Shown piece by piece: positions 1-8,824 of a stretch of 64,000 nt of DNA (the stretch's first letter is position 1; each line of letters starts with the position of its first letter). A program made the position numbers and the translations under genes. Origin of the DNA: JBOGNO01 sp050747245 (lineage in GTDB: Bacteria; Acidobacteriota; Terriglobia; Acidiferrales; UBA7541); assembly GCA_050747245.1 (NCBI GenBank), contig JBOGNO010000002.1:1-64000 (forward strand). The letters run 5' to 3'. A model generated the notes under the pieces. That model saw nothing but the letters and a program-made list of their open reading frames with translations, was not told the origin of the DNA and did no database searches.

Positions 1-1121
1 CGCGACAAAGAATTAAGTTCTGGCTGCCAAGCGTGAAAAGTTCTGACGACCACCGAGATCTGCATACAGAAAGCGATGATCGCCATTACTGCAATCAGCC
101 CGCCGCGGCGCCCCGTCCGAAATATCCCGAGGAGGACTACAAAAAACAGAGGCAAGACTCGGATGTCAAGGAATGAGCCCTGACCAAAGGCAGCGGGCAT
201 CGCCCAGTACGCCGCAAGAAGTGCGGTCGCGACTCCGGCCCAACGTTTATTCCATCCGAACTCCGGATTGCGAACAGCGCACATCACAATGCAGACCACA
301 AAGCCGGCGATGATGAACCATCCGAGCTGCGACGAGAACCCCCCTGCAAGCTCGGAGAAATTCATTAGTTTGTCGTGAAACGGCGCAAAATCGACGTATC
401 CGGGCGCACCGACAATGGCGCGTGTAAAGCTCAAATAAATTGCGACTCCGGGCAAACAGAGCAGCGCCGAAATAATTGTCTGACCCCATTGCTTGCGATA
501 AGGGAACAGATAGAGGGCCATAACAAGAGCCGCGAAGGCAAACGCAATAAGATGCGTGAAGTAAAGCGCGGTCATTCCCACGACAGCGGCGAGCCATCGC
601 CTTCCGGCGGGCTTTTCGAGGAATCTCAGCCACAACCCCAGGGCAAGAAGACAGACGGGGAGGCTCATAGCGAAATTCAAGAAGCCAAGTAACAAAAAGT
701 AGTTGTATCCGCCGAGCAAAGCCCAGAGAGTGCCGGCCCTTTCGCCCGGGTTTGCCCAACGCAGAAAAAACCGCGCCGCCAAGGGAAATGCCAGCACGCA
801 GAGACTCAAGAAAATCTTTCCAGCGATCAGCGGTGGGACGATGCGATCCAGCGCGCCCAGAATTAAAATGTCCGTCAGATAGGGATAAGGACCCCAGTGA
901 AGCTTGTAAGACTCAGCAAAACGAAAGGAGGGATCGCCCATGTGCGCGAGAACAAATGTGCTCGCGAGATGATTCGGATAATCAAGCAGCGGTGGATACT
1001 TCACAATCCAGATGGGAAGGAGAAGTATGAATCCAAGCAGAAGCGGCGCAAACCTTCGGAGCGCCTTTGCGCGAGAAAGGCTCCCTCCATCGGATCCAAC
1101 GGCGTGAAGTGTCGCTTGCAC
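1..1121 (-). CDS. Multi-TM membrane protein, partial (runs off left edge)
   Basis: An open minus-strand frame runs from a GTG at 1121 to the window edge, so at least 373 residues are present and the C-terminus is missing. The translation is strongly hydrophobic, with about nine predicted membrane segments. After the first segment comes a short external loop containing YPPLLDYPNHLAS, a layout seen in polytopic mannosyl- or PMT-like glycosyltransferases and in uncharacterised acidobacterial membrane proteins. The frame closes just upstream with TAA and TGA at 1139-1134, which makes the GTG the first usable start; no ATG precedes the conserved-looking part. Membrane location is clear from composition. 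The enzymatic role is not: no diagnostic motif is complete in the visible part. It is divergent from the MATE gene, about 90 bp away. Confidence 0.72.
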   Translation of the reverse strand, partial: MQATLHAVGSDGGSLSRAKALRRFAPLLLGFILLLPIWIVKYPPLLDYPNHLASTFVLAHMGDPSFRFAESYKLHWGPYPYLTDILILGALDRIVPPLIAGKIFLSLCVLAFPLAARFFLRWANPGERAGTLWALLGGYNYFLLLGFLNFAMSLPVCLLALGLWLRFLEKPAGRRWLAAVVGMTALYFTHLIAFAFAALVMALYLFPYRKQWGQTIISALLCLPGVAIYLSFTRAIVGAPGYVDFAPFHDKLMNFSELAGGFSSQLGWFIIAGFVVCIVMCAVRNPEFGWNKRWAGVATALLAAYWAMPAAFGQGSFLDIRVLPLFFVVLLGIFRTGRRGGLIAVMAIIAFCMQISVVVRTFHAWQPELNSLS

Positions 1122-1209
1122 GTCCCGATTCTCTCATTAGCTGCCCACGATCAAATTGCCCGGATCAAAATTGTTTCAAAAAATTTGCGACTTACCGCAA
1201 ACTGACAGG

Positions 1210-2589
1210 ATGCATTCCACAGTCCACTCTGTCAGGCGTGAGCTTCGTGCGATGGTGCAACTGGCGTTGCCCCTGGTGCTGGCGGAGCTTGGCTGGATGA
1301 CCATGGGAATTGTGGACACGGTCATGGTGGGCCGCCTGCCGAACAGCGCAGTGGCAATCGGAGCGGTGAGCCTGGGCAGTGTGCTTTTCTACGCTGTGGC
1401 GATCTCCTGCACAGGATTGTTGCTCGGTCTGGACACGCTCGTCTCGCAGTCTTATGGCGCGCAGGATCTGAAGGATTGCCATCATTCGTTACTGAACGCG
1501 CTGTATCTCAGCCTGGGACTCACACCACCAGTGATGGGCGTCGTCTTCATGATCCCAATGATTCTCCACCATGCCGGGATTGCGCCCGATGTGCTCGTCC
1601 AGGCGAATGATTACCTGCGCGCGCTCAATTGGGGGCTTCTCCCGCTGTTGCTGTACACAGCCTTCCGTCGTTACTTGCAGGGGATGAACCGCGTGCAGCC
1701 AGTGATGTTCGCGATCCTGAGTGCAAACATCGCGAACGCGGTAGGGAACTGGGCGCTGATTTATGGTCATCTCGGTTTGCCGGCTATGGGCGTGGTGGGT
1801 TCGGCCTGGGCTACGTGCATCTCGCGCGTGTTCATGGCCGGTTATTTGGGGGCGTACATCATCTGGTTCGAACATCGCGAAAAAATCGGCTTGCGCGACG
1901 CCCACCGCCGTCCGCACTGGCATCGCATTCGCCGGCTGCTGGTGCTCGGAACTCCCGCGGCGATGCAGATGGGGCTTGAAATCACTGTCTTTGCTTTGGC
2001 GACAGCGCTCATCGCGCGGCTTGGAGCGCTGCCGCTCGCGGCGCACCAGATTGCTCTCAATACCGCGTCATTCACTTACATGGTCCCGCTGGGGATCAGT
2101 TCCGCCGCTGCCGTCCGCGTGGGACAGGCGCTCGGACGTCGGGATCGCGCAGGGGCAAGCCGCTCCGGCTGGACAGCAATTGCTCTGGGCGCGGGATTCA
2201 TGAGCTGCGCGGCGGCGGCGTTCCTCCTCTTTCCGCGAGCCATCGCGCGCGTCTATACGCCGGACCTGGGAGTCATCTCCACAAGCGCTTCACTGCTCTT
2301 CGTGGCGGCATTCTTTCAGTTGTTCGACGGACTTCAGGCGGTGGCAACGGGAGCGCTGCGCGGCGCGGGCGACACGCGCTCACCGATGATTTGCCATTTG
2401 ACAGCGTACTGGCTGATTGGCCTGCCTATCGGCTACTACCTGTGCTTTCAGCGCGGATGGGGCGCCGTAGGAATGTGGACAGGTCTTTCTGCGGCCCTCA
2501 TTCTCATCGGGATCGCGCTGCTGGCAGTGTGGGTTCGTACGGTTCGCGGGACGTCACTCGGCGAGATCAGGGGCGCGGAATTGGGCTAA
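1210..2589 (+). CDS. MATE-family multidrug/toxin efflux protein (NorM/MdtK-like)
   Basis: A 459-residue polytopic membrane protein of normal MATE length with about 12 membrane segments arranged as two similar halves. The N-terminal part has the MATE landmarks: a first helix ending in LGWMTMGIVDTVMVGRLP, then the glycine-rich second helix and TLVSQSYGAQD. The second half repeats this pattern around AAHQIALNTASF and GVGQALGR-like RVGQALGRRD. MATE proteins export cationic drugs and metabolites by Na+ or H+ antiport in the inner membrane. The open frame extends upstream to 1156, but the ATG at 1210 directly precedes the family N-terminus and is preferred. The substrate cannot be predicted. The gene lies upstream of the purine cluster but is not clearly part of it. 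Confidence 0.9.
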   Translation: MHSTVHSVRRELRAMVQLALPLVLAELGWMTMGIVDTVMVGRLPNSAVAIGAVSLGSVLFYAVAISCTGLLLGLDTLVSQSYGAQDLKDCHHSLLNALYLSLGLTPPVMGVVFMIPMILHHAGIAPDVLVQANDYLRALNWGLLPLLLYTAFRRYLQGMNRVQPVMFAILSANIANAVGNWALIYGHLGLPAMGVVGSAWATCISRVFMAGYLGAYIIWFEHREKIGLRDAHRRPHWHRIRRLLVLGTPAAMQMGLEITVFALATALIARLGALPLAAHQIALNTASFTYMVPLGISSAAAVRVGQALGRRDRAGASRSGWTAIALGAGFMSCAAAAFLLFPRAIARVYTPDLGVISTSASLLFVAAFFQLFDGLQAVATGALRGAGDTRSPMICHLTAYWLIGLPIGYYLCFQRGWGAVGMWTGLSAALILIGIALLAVWVRTVRGTSLGEIRGAELG

Positions 2590-2620
2590 TTTGCTGTGCT
2601 ACCATGTTCAATAGAGGGAC

Positions 2621-3274
2621 ATGAGAATTTCCATGTGGCGGCGTCTCACGAAAGAAGAAATCGCGAACAGCCTGACGCACGGATTCGGTCTGGCACTGAG
2701 CATCGCCGGAATGATCGCGCTCGTCGTACTCACGGTATTACACGGCGGCGCGTGGCGAATTGCATGTTGTAGCGTATATGGCGGGACGCTTGTCTTGGTG
2801 TACGGCGTTTCGACCCTCTATCATTCCGTCTGGTCGCCGCGTTGGAAGCGGATCCTGCGCGTGGTGGATCACTCCGCCATCTATTTGCTGATCGCCGGAA
2901 CGTACACGCCTTTCACTCTGGTGCTCCTGCGCGGCCACTGGGGGTGGACACTTTTCGGCGTCATTTGGATTCTTGCGATTTCGGGCGTGGGATATAAATT
3001 GTTTTTTCGCCAGCGCTACCATGCGCTCTCGACAGTGTCGTATATCCTGATGGGCTGGGCTGCTATCCTCGCGGCCGGACCGATTTTCACGTATGTCCCC
3101 ACAGGTGGAATCCTTTTTCTGATTTCGGGCGGCTTATTTTATACGTCGGGAGTCGCGTTTTACGCGTGGAGGCGCCTTCCCTATCATCATGCCGTGTGGC
3201 ACGCTTTCGTGCTTTTCGGGAGCATCTGCCACTATGTAGCCGTTGTGCTCTCCGTTGTTCCCGGACGGACCTGA
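2621..3274 (+). CDS. Hemolysin III / PAQR-family membrane protein (TrhA/YqfA-like)
   Basis: A 217-residue protein with seven predicted membrane helices, the usual size for bacterial PAQR (hemolysin III) proteins. Visible family landmarks are the N-terminal EEIANSLTHGFGLALS, the STLYHSVWSPRWKRILRVVDHSAIYLLIAGTYTPF block (serine and histidine residues of the proposed metal-dependent hydrolase site), and the C-terminal HAVWHAFVLFGSICHYVAV with its paired histidines. In Escherichia coli the homologue YqfA/TrhA takes part in membrane-energy homeostasis; the hemolysin name is historical. The gene begins 31 bp after the MATE stop and could be co-transcribed with it. Confidence 0.9.
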   Translation: MRISMWRRLTKEEIANSLTHGFGLALSIAGMIALVVLTVLHGGAWRIACCSVYGGTLVLVYGVSTLYHSVWSPRWKRILRVVDHSAIYLLIAGTYTPFTLVLLRGHWGWTLFGVIWILAISGVGYKLFFRQRYHALSTVSYILMGWAAILAAGPIFTYVPTGGILFLISGGLFYTSGVAFYAWRRLPYHHAVWHAFVLFGSICHYVAVVLSVVPGRT

Positions 3275-3365
3275 AAACAATCCTGCGAGAATCTGTTGAG
3301 CCCTGCGTCACAATTGGCGCGCGGCACGACGCGGCTGAGATAGAATCGCCGACAGCACCAAAGCG

Positions 3366-3833
3366 ATGAAAAGCCCTTTTATGGCGCGAGCAATCGAGCT
3401 TGCCGTTGCAAACGTGCAATCCGGCCGCGGTGGGCCGTTCGCGGCCGTCGTAGTTAAGGACGGCAAGGTCATCGCAGAAGGCACAAATATTGTCACGTCC
3501 ACGAACGACCCGACCGCGCATGCGGAAATTACCGCAATTCGCGCAGCGTGCAAAGCGTTGGGGCATTTCGAGCTGTCGGGATGCGAAATTTACACCAGTT
3601 GCGAGCCCTGCCCGATGTGCCTCGGAGCGATTTACTGGGCGCGGCCCGCACGAGTCTATTTCGGAGGCACAGCGGAAGACGCGGCAGAGATTGGATTCGA
3701 CGATTCAGTGATTTATCGCGAATTGAAGTTGCCGCGCGAGAAGCGGCGCATTCCGATGATCCCGCTGATGCGTGAAGAAGCTCTCGCCGCGCTTCGCGAG
3801 TGGACGATGAAACCGGACAAGATCCGTTATTGA
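3366..3833 (+). CDS. guaD: Guanine deaminase (cytidine-deaminase fold)
   Basis: 155 residues, matching the length and sequence style of Bacillus GuaD. Zinc-site motifs are complete: HAE (in PTAHAEITAIR), and CEPCPMCLGAIYWAR supplying the PCxxC cysteines. The tail, with GFDDSVIYRELKLP and a terminal KIRY, resembles guanine deaminase rather than the tRNA adenosine deaminase TadA. The enzyme converts guanine to xanthine plus ammonia in the cytoplasm. Xanthine dehydrogenase genes start only 17 bp downstream, so the neighbour uses the product directly, which strengthens the assignment over a generic nucleoside deaminase. A TAGAAT-like -10 at about 3341-3346 precedes the gene, but no good -35 is evident. 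It is the first gene of the purine operon. Confidence 0.88.
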   Translation: MKSPFMARAIELAVANVQSGRGGPFAAVVVKDGKVIAEGTNIVTSTNDPTAHAEITAIRAACKALGHFELSGCEIYTSCEPCPMCLGAIYWARPARVYFGGTAEDAAEIGFDDSVIYRELKLPREKRRIPMIPLMREEALAALREWTMKPDKIRY

Positions 3834-3850
3834 TAGCAAGGACCCGCGGA

Positions 3851-6082
3851 ATGCATGAGCGCCTGATCGGAAAATCGCTGCCACGAACAGAAGGACGCGA
3901 GAAAGTCACGGGCCAAGCGCGCTACGTGGACGACATCACACTGCCGGGGATGCTGCACGGCGCAACGGTGCGCAGCACTGTACCCCGAGGGCGGATCCGC
4001 GAAATTCGATTCGGCCCCCAGATTCCCTGGAATGAATTCACCATCGTGAGGGCCAGCGACATTCCCGGGAAAAACTGCGTCGCCCTCATTACGGATGACC
4101 AGCCGTGTCTCGCCGACAAAATCGTAAGCCATCCCGAAGAGCCGATTGTGTTGCTCGCGCATCCAGACAAGTATCTCCTCGAAGAAGCGCGCCGCGCGGT
4201 GCAAATCGAAATCGAGCCGCTGCCGGCAATTTTTTCGTTCGAGGACTCGCTCGCGAAAAACGAAATCATTTGGGGCGAGGACAATGTATTCAAGTCGTTC
4301 CTGGTCGAAAAGGGCGATGTGGATTCCGCCTGGAAGAAAGCCGATGTGATTGTCGAAGGGGAATACTCGACGGGAGCGCAGGAGCAGCTTTACATCGAAC
4401 CGCAGGGAATCATCGCGCAGGCGGCTGCGGATGGAAGCGTCACCATCTGGGGCTCGCTGCAGTGCCCTTACTATGTGCACAAAGCGTTGACAACACTTTT
4501 CGGCCTCCCCAAAGAAAAAATCCGGGTAGTACAAATGGAAACCGGCGGCGGTTTCGGGGGGAAAGAAGAATATCCCTCCATGATTGCGTGCCACGCCGCG
4601 CTGCTCGCGTGGAAATCCGGGCGGCCGGTGAAAATCCTATACGACCGCGCAGAAGACATGGCGGCGACGACGAAACGGCATCCTTCGCGCACGCGGCATC
4701 GCACGGGGGTCACTCGCGACGGCAAACTGGTGGCCATGGAAATCGATTTCACTCTTGATGGCGGCGCGTACGCGACGCTTTCATCCGTGGTGCTTTCCCG
4801 CGGCACAATTCATGCGGCCGGGCCGTACGATTGCGCGAACGTGCGCATTCGCAGCCGCGTGGTGGCAACCAACGCGCCGCCGCATGGAGCGTTTCGTGGA
4901 TTTGGCGCGCCGCAAAGCGTCTTCGCACTCGAACGCCACATGGATCGCGTCGCGAAGGAACTCCACTTGACGCCGGATGAATTCCGTCGAAGGAATTTTA
5001 TTCACCAAGGTGGGACGCTGGCGGTCGGTCAGGTAGTTCGCGAGAAAGTGGACATGAATCGCCTGGTGGACCGCGCTTTCGAAATGAGCGATTACCATGC
5101 AAAGCGCGCGCGATTCGAGCGCGAAAACTCCGGCGGCAGAATTAAGCGCGGAATGGGATTCGCGACATTCTTACACGGCGCGGGGTTCACCGGTTCCGGC
5201 GAAGAATATCTGGCATCTGTCGTCGGTGCCGAAGCCACCCCCGAAGGGAAAATTCGCATCCTCGCTGCGAGCGTCGAAATGGGCCAGGGGACGAACACAA
5301 TGTTCACGCAGATCGCCGCGGAGACGCTCGGCTTGAGCCACAGGTTTATAGGAATCGCACAGCCCGATACCGCAAACGTGCCGAACAGCGGACCCACTGT
5401 CGCTTCGCGGACTTCGATGATCGTGGGAAAGCTCGTGGAGTCCGCCTGCCTCGGTTTGAAGCGAACTCTCGTCGCGGGCGGATTGTTGAAGGATGTTTAT
5501 TCGGAAGAGGAATTCGTCGAAGCCACGCGTCGCTACATCGAAAAATACGGAACTCTGCGGGCGACAAGCCAGTACAAAGCTCCGCCCGGGCTTCACTGGG
5601 ACGATACGAAATATCAGGGAGACGCTTACGGTGCCTACGCCTGGGCTGTCTATGTCGCTGGAGTCTCGGTGGACACGACGACATGCGAAACGCGCGTGGA
5701 GGATTTCGTTGCCGTCCAGGAAGTAGGGCGCGTTATCAATCCAGTTCTTGCCGCAGGGCAAATTGAAGGCGGAGTCGCACAAGGAATCGGCTACGCGCTC
5801 TATGAAAATGTTGTGTGGCAGGAAGGACGAATGCTCAACAGTCAGCTGACGAATTATATTTTACCGACCTCGATGGATGTTCCTGCCATCCGCGTTCACT
5901 TTGAGGAGAATCCGTATCCTTTCGGCCCCTCCGGCGCAAAAGGCATAGGAGAATTGCCTCTGGATGGCACCGCTCCCGCGATTGTAAACGCCATCGAGCA
6001 CGCCACGGGCTGCTCGCTTACGAAAATCCCAGTGACGCCAGAAGCGCTTGCCGAAGCGATTGAGACTGTGCATGTCAACTGA
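3851..6082 (+). CDS. Xanthine dehydrogenase, molybdenum-cofactor subunit
   Basis: 743 residues, the normal length of a stand-alone Mo-subunit of the xanthine oxidase family. The N-terminal KSLPRTEGREKVTGQARYVDD begins the a/b hammerhead domain. The Mo-site loop GGGFGGKEE is near residue 236, AFRGFGAPQ near residue 340, and the C-terminal GAKGIGELPL carries the catalytic glutamate. The glutamate in YDRAEDM and the arginine in AFRGFG match the two residues that bind xanthine in bovine and Rhodobacter enzymes, favouring xanthine over aldehyde or CO. The enzyme oxidises hypoxanthine/xanthine to urate. The frame is open back to 3800, inside guaD, but the ATG at 3851 lies just after the guaD stop and fits the family N-terminus. 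It overlaps the next gene by 11 bp. No XdhC chaperone gene is present nearby. Confidence 0.9.
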   Translation: MHERLIGKSLPRTEGREKVTGQARYVDDITLPGMLHGATVRSTVPRGRIREIRFGPQIPWNEFTIVRASDIPGKNCVALITDDQPCLADKIVSHPEEPIVLLAHPDKYLLEEARRAVQIEIEPLPAIFSFEDSLAKNEIIWGEDNVFKSFLVEKGDVDSAWKKADVIVEGEYSTGAQEQLYIEPQGIIAQAAADGSVTIWGSLQCPYYVHKALTTLFGLPKEKIRVVQMETGGGFGGKEEYPSMIACHAALLAWKSGRPVKILYDRAEDMAATTKRHPSRTRHRTGVTRDGKLVAMEIDFTLDGGAYATLSSVVLSRGTIHAAGPYDCANVRIRSRVVATNAPPHGAFRGFGAPQSVFALERHMDRVAKELHLTPDEFRRRNFIHQGGTLAVGQVVREKVDMNRLVDRAFEMSDYHAKRARFERENSGGRIKRGMGFATFLHGAGFTGSGEEYLASVVGAEATPEGKIRILAASVEMGQGTNTMFTQIAAETLGLSHRFIGIAQPDTANVPNSGPTVASRTSMIVGKLVESACLGLKRTLVAGGLLKDVYSEEEFVEATRRYIEKYGTLRATSQYKAPPGLHWDDTKYQGDAYGAYAWAVYVAGVSVDTTTCETRVEDFVAVQEVGRVINPVLAAGQIEGGVAQGIGYALYENVVWQEGRMLNSQLTNYILPTSMDVPAIRVHFEENPYPFGPSGAKGIGELPLDGTAPAIVNAIEHATGCSLTKIPVTPEALAEAIETVHVN

Positions 6083-6563
6083 AGGCGGCAAGATTCGCAT
6101 CGCTTGCCGCATCAACGGCCAGAGGGTAACGCTCGATGTCTATCCGCTCGCGCGGTTGCTGGATGTGTTGCGCGAGGAGTTGCGCCTGACCGGCACGAAA
6201 GAAGGCTGTGGCGAAGGAGAATGCGGGGCCTGCTCGATCCTTCTCGATGGCGAGCTGGTGAACAGCTGTCTTGTCCCCACAGCGCAGGCCGATGGCTCAG
6301 AAATTCGCACGATCGAAGGCATCGCTACGGGCGAACAACTACACGAAGTGCAGCAGGCGTTCATCGAATGCGGTGGCGCGCAATGCGGCATCTGTACGCC
6401 CGGAATGATTGTCGCCGCCGTGAACCTGCTCGCCACACATCCGCATCCGAAGGAAGACGAAATCCGCGCGGGCCTTTCGGGCAATCTTTGCCGTTGCACG
6501 GGCTACACAAAAATCTTTGAATCCATCGTTCGCGCATGCGAGCAGCAGGGATTGCGACGATGA
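6072..6563 (+). CDS. Xanthine dehydrogenase, [2Fe-2S] subunit
   Basis: 163 residues with two iron-sulfur motifs in the standard order: CGEGECGACSILLDG (plant-ferredoxin-type cluster) and CGICTPGM followed by NLCRCTGY (cluster next to the molybdopterin). This subunit passes electrons from the Mo site to FAD. The isoleucine in CGICTPGM replaces the more usual phenylalanine or tyrosine, a conservative change. The ATG at 6072 lies inside the end of the Mo-subunit gene. The stop overlaps the next start in an ATGA, so translation of all three subunits is probably coupled. Confidence 0.92.
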   Translation: MSTEGGKIRIACRINGQRVTLDVYPLARLLDVLREELRLTGTKEGCGEGECGACSILLDGELVNSCLVPTAQADGSEIRTIEGIATGEQLHEVQQAFIECGGAQCGICTPGMIVAAVNLLATHPHPKEDEIRAGLSGNLCRCTGYTKIFESIVRACEQQGLRR

Positions 6564-7429
6564 AGTCTTTGATTCCCGCTTATGAAATGCGGATGCCACG
6601 TACGCTCGGCGAAGCGCTCGAAAATCTTGCTGCGGATCCGGGCGCTTGGAAACCATTCGCCGGCGGAACCGATTTGATGGTCCTGCTCGAGGCGGGCAAG
6701 CTCCCACATCAAAAATTTGTGAATCTGTGGCGCCTGCCTGAATTGCGGGGCATCGAGGAGAATGCCTCGCACGTAATCCTGGGAGGGCTAACCACGTTCA
6801 CCGAAATTCAGCGCAGCGCCATGTTGCAGCGCAACTTTCCGCTACTTTGCCGTGCTGCTGCGGAAATTGGAGGCCCCGCGACGCAAAATCGCGCTACGCT
6901 TGCCGGCAACATCGCCAACGCCTCTCCGGCCGCTGATTCTCCTCCTGCGCTCCTCGTGTATGACGCGGAAATCGAGCTTGCTTCTCACAGCGGATCCCGT
7001 TGGGTCGCCTATAGCAGATTTCACACGGACTACAAGAAAATGAATCTTCGCCCCGGGGAAATCATCCGCAGGATTCGCTTGCCGCGCCATCAGGAATTCG
7101 GCGCACAATATTTTCGAAAAGTCGGCACGCGCCGCGCACAGGCGATTTCAAAAGTGTGTTTCGCAGGCGCAGTCGAACTTGAAAACGGACGCATCCGCGA
7201 AATTCGCATCGCGCTCGGCAGCGTGGCGCCCACAGCAATTCGCGCCATTCAGACGGAAAATGCCCTGCGTGGCGGGCGATTGGGCGCAGATCTTATTCGC
7301 GCTGCTCGCGAGACTCTCGCTCAAGAGATCGCTCCGATCGACGATTTTCGCTCAACGGCACGTTATCGTTCGCGCGTCGCGCAAAATCTACTGGAGGAGT
7401 TTCTCTCTCGACTATCCCAGGCATCATAA
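6560..7429 (+). CDS. Xanthine dehydrogenase, FAD-binding subunit
   Basis: 289 residues, typical of the medium (FAD) subunit. FAD-binding landmarks are the PFAGGTDLMV loop near residue 35 and the IGGPATQNRATLAGNIANASPAADS segment near residue 110. A C-terminal CO-dehydrogenase-type domain contains the FRKVGTRRAQAISK stretch. It transfers electrons from the [2Fe-2S] subunit to NAD+ or another acceptor. The start is an ATGA overlap with the preceding gene. The subunit order Mo, FeS, FAD is one of several found in this family. Confidence 0.9.
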   Translation: MKSLIPAYEMRMPRTLGEALENLAADPGAWKPFAGGTDLMVLLEAGKLPHQKFVNLWRLPELRGIEENASHVILGGLTTFTEIQRSAMLQRNFPLLCRAAAEIGGPATQNRATLAGNIANASPAADSPPALLVYDAEIELASHSGSRWVAYSRFHTDYKKMNLRPGEIIRRIRLPRHQEFGAQYFRKVGTRRAQAISKVCFAGAVELENGRIREIRIALGSVAPTAIRAIQTENALRGGRLGADLIRAARETLAQEIAPIDDFRSTARYRSRVAQNLLEEFLSRLSQAS

Positions 7430-7441
7430 TGGGCTGCAGGA

Positions 7442-8824
7442 ATGGATCCGCAGAACATCCCTGACCTTGTCATTCGCAGCAGGCGCGTCGTTGCCCCATC
7501 AGCGCCCGGCGGATTCGGGCCCGCCGCCATCGAGATTCGCGGCAGCACAATTCGCGGGATTTATCCGTTTGATGAGATTCCCGGCGACTGCCCGGTCCAT
7601 GAAGCTGGCGATTCGGTGGTGATGCCGGGAGTTGTGGATACGCATGTCCATTTCAACGAGCCCGGCCGCACGGAGTGGGAAGGGTTTACATCGGGCACGC
7701 GCTCGGCCGCGGCAGGCGGAGTCACAACCGTGATCGAAATGCCGCTCAATTCGATTCCGGCGACGACTACGGCCGCCGCGTTCCGGGCAAAGCTTGCGGC
7801 CAGCGAAGGAAAGCTTTGGGCAGACACCGGTTTTTGGGGTGGGGTGGTCCCAGGAAATGTTTCGGAAATTCGGGCGCTTTGGGAGGCGGGCATTTTCGGA
7901 TTCAAGAGCTTTCTCGTTCCATCGGGAGTGGCGGAATTCGCTCACGTCTCCGAGAGCGATCTGCGCGGCGCGATTCCGGAACTCGTTGCGCTGGGTGCTC
8001 CTCTTCTCGTGCATGCCGAACTTCCAGCGCCCATCGAAGCTGTGGCGCCTGCGGCCGCCAAGCTTGACGTCACAAGGTACGCGACCTGGCTTTTCGCGCG
8101 GCCGCGCGCCTCTGAAAACGAAGCCATCGAGCTGCTTCTGCGCCTCAGCCGCGAATTTCGTGCCCGGGTCCACATCGTCCATCTATCTTCTTCGGAAGCA
8201 CACGCGATTCTTCGCCGCGCGCGCGCGGAGCGGGTCGCTGTCTCGGTTGAAACTTGCCCGCACTATTTGAGTTTCGCCGCGGAAGAAATTCCTGATCGCG
8301 CGACCGAGTTCAAATGCGCTCCGCCGATTCGTGAGCGCGAGAACCGCGAGCTCCTTTGGGCCGCGCTTGGAGAAGGCCTTATTGATTTCATCGCCAGCGA
8401 TCATTCGCCCTGCCCCGCGGAAATGAAATCACTCGAAGAGGGGAGTTTCCTCAAAGCCTGGGGCGGCATCGCTTCGTTGGAACTGACTCTTCCGGCCGTC
8501 TGGACGGAGGCGCACGCGCGCGGGTTTTCGCCGGTCGATATCTCGCGCTGGATGTGTGAGGCGCCTGCGAGGCTCGCCGGCCTCGAAATCCGCAAGGGGA
8601 AAATCGCGGTAGGATATGATGCCGACATCGTGATCTGGAATCCGGAAAGCAAATTTCGAGTGGAGAGCGCGCGTTTGCACCACCGTCACAAAATCACGCC
8701 GTATGCGGGTCGCGAGCTTGCTGGTGTAATTGTCGCGACGTTTCTGCGCGGCCGCAGGGTTTACGAGCGCGGCGAATTCGTTTCCGGGCCCCTGGGAGCG
8801 GTATTGCTGCGGGGCCAGTCGTGA
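7442..8824 (+). CDS. allB: Allantoinase
   Basis: 460-residue cyclic amidohydrolase of the dihydroorotase superfamily. Binuclear metal-site residues are visible in order: DTHVHFNEPG (HxH), the lysine likely carbamylated in GFKSFLVPSG, the histidines in LVHAELP and VHIVHLSS, and the aspartate in FIASDHSPCP. The motif GRTEWEGF after the HxH is characteristic of allantoinase rather than dihydroorotase. It hydrolyses allantoin to allantoate. Flanking genes for urate oxidation and allantoicase support the substrate. The stop overlaps the next gene start by 4 bp. Confidence 0.92.
   Translation: MDPQNIPDLVIRSRRVVAPSAPGGFGPAAIEIRGSTIRGIYPFDEIPGDCPVHEAGDSVVMPGVVDTHVHFNEPGRTEWEGFTSGTRSAAAGGVTTVIEMPLNSIPATTTAAAFRAKLAASEGKLWADTGFWGGVVPGNVSEIRALWEAGIFGFKSFLVPSGVAEFAHVSESDLRGAIPELVALGAPLLVHAELPAPIEAVAPAAAKLDVTRYATWLFARPRASENEAIELLLRLSREFRARVHIVHLSSSEAHAILRRARAERVAVSVETCPHYLSFAAEEIPDRATEFKCAPPIRERENRELLWAALGEGLIDFIASDHSPCPAEMKSLEEGSFLKAWGGIASLELTLPAVWTEAHARGFSPVDISRWMCEAPARLAGLEIRKGKIAVGYDADIVIWNPESKFRVESARLHHRHKITPYAGRELAGVIVATFLRGRRVYERGEFVSGPLGAVLLRGQS

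Noticed and set aside
3827..4594. 255-codon minus frame under the xanthine dehydrogenase Mo subunit
   Set aside because: Antisense shadow of a strongly conserved gene.
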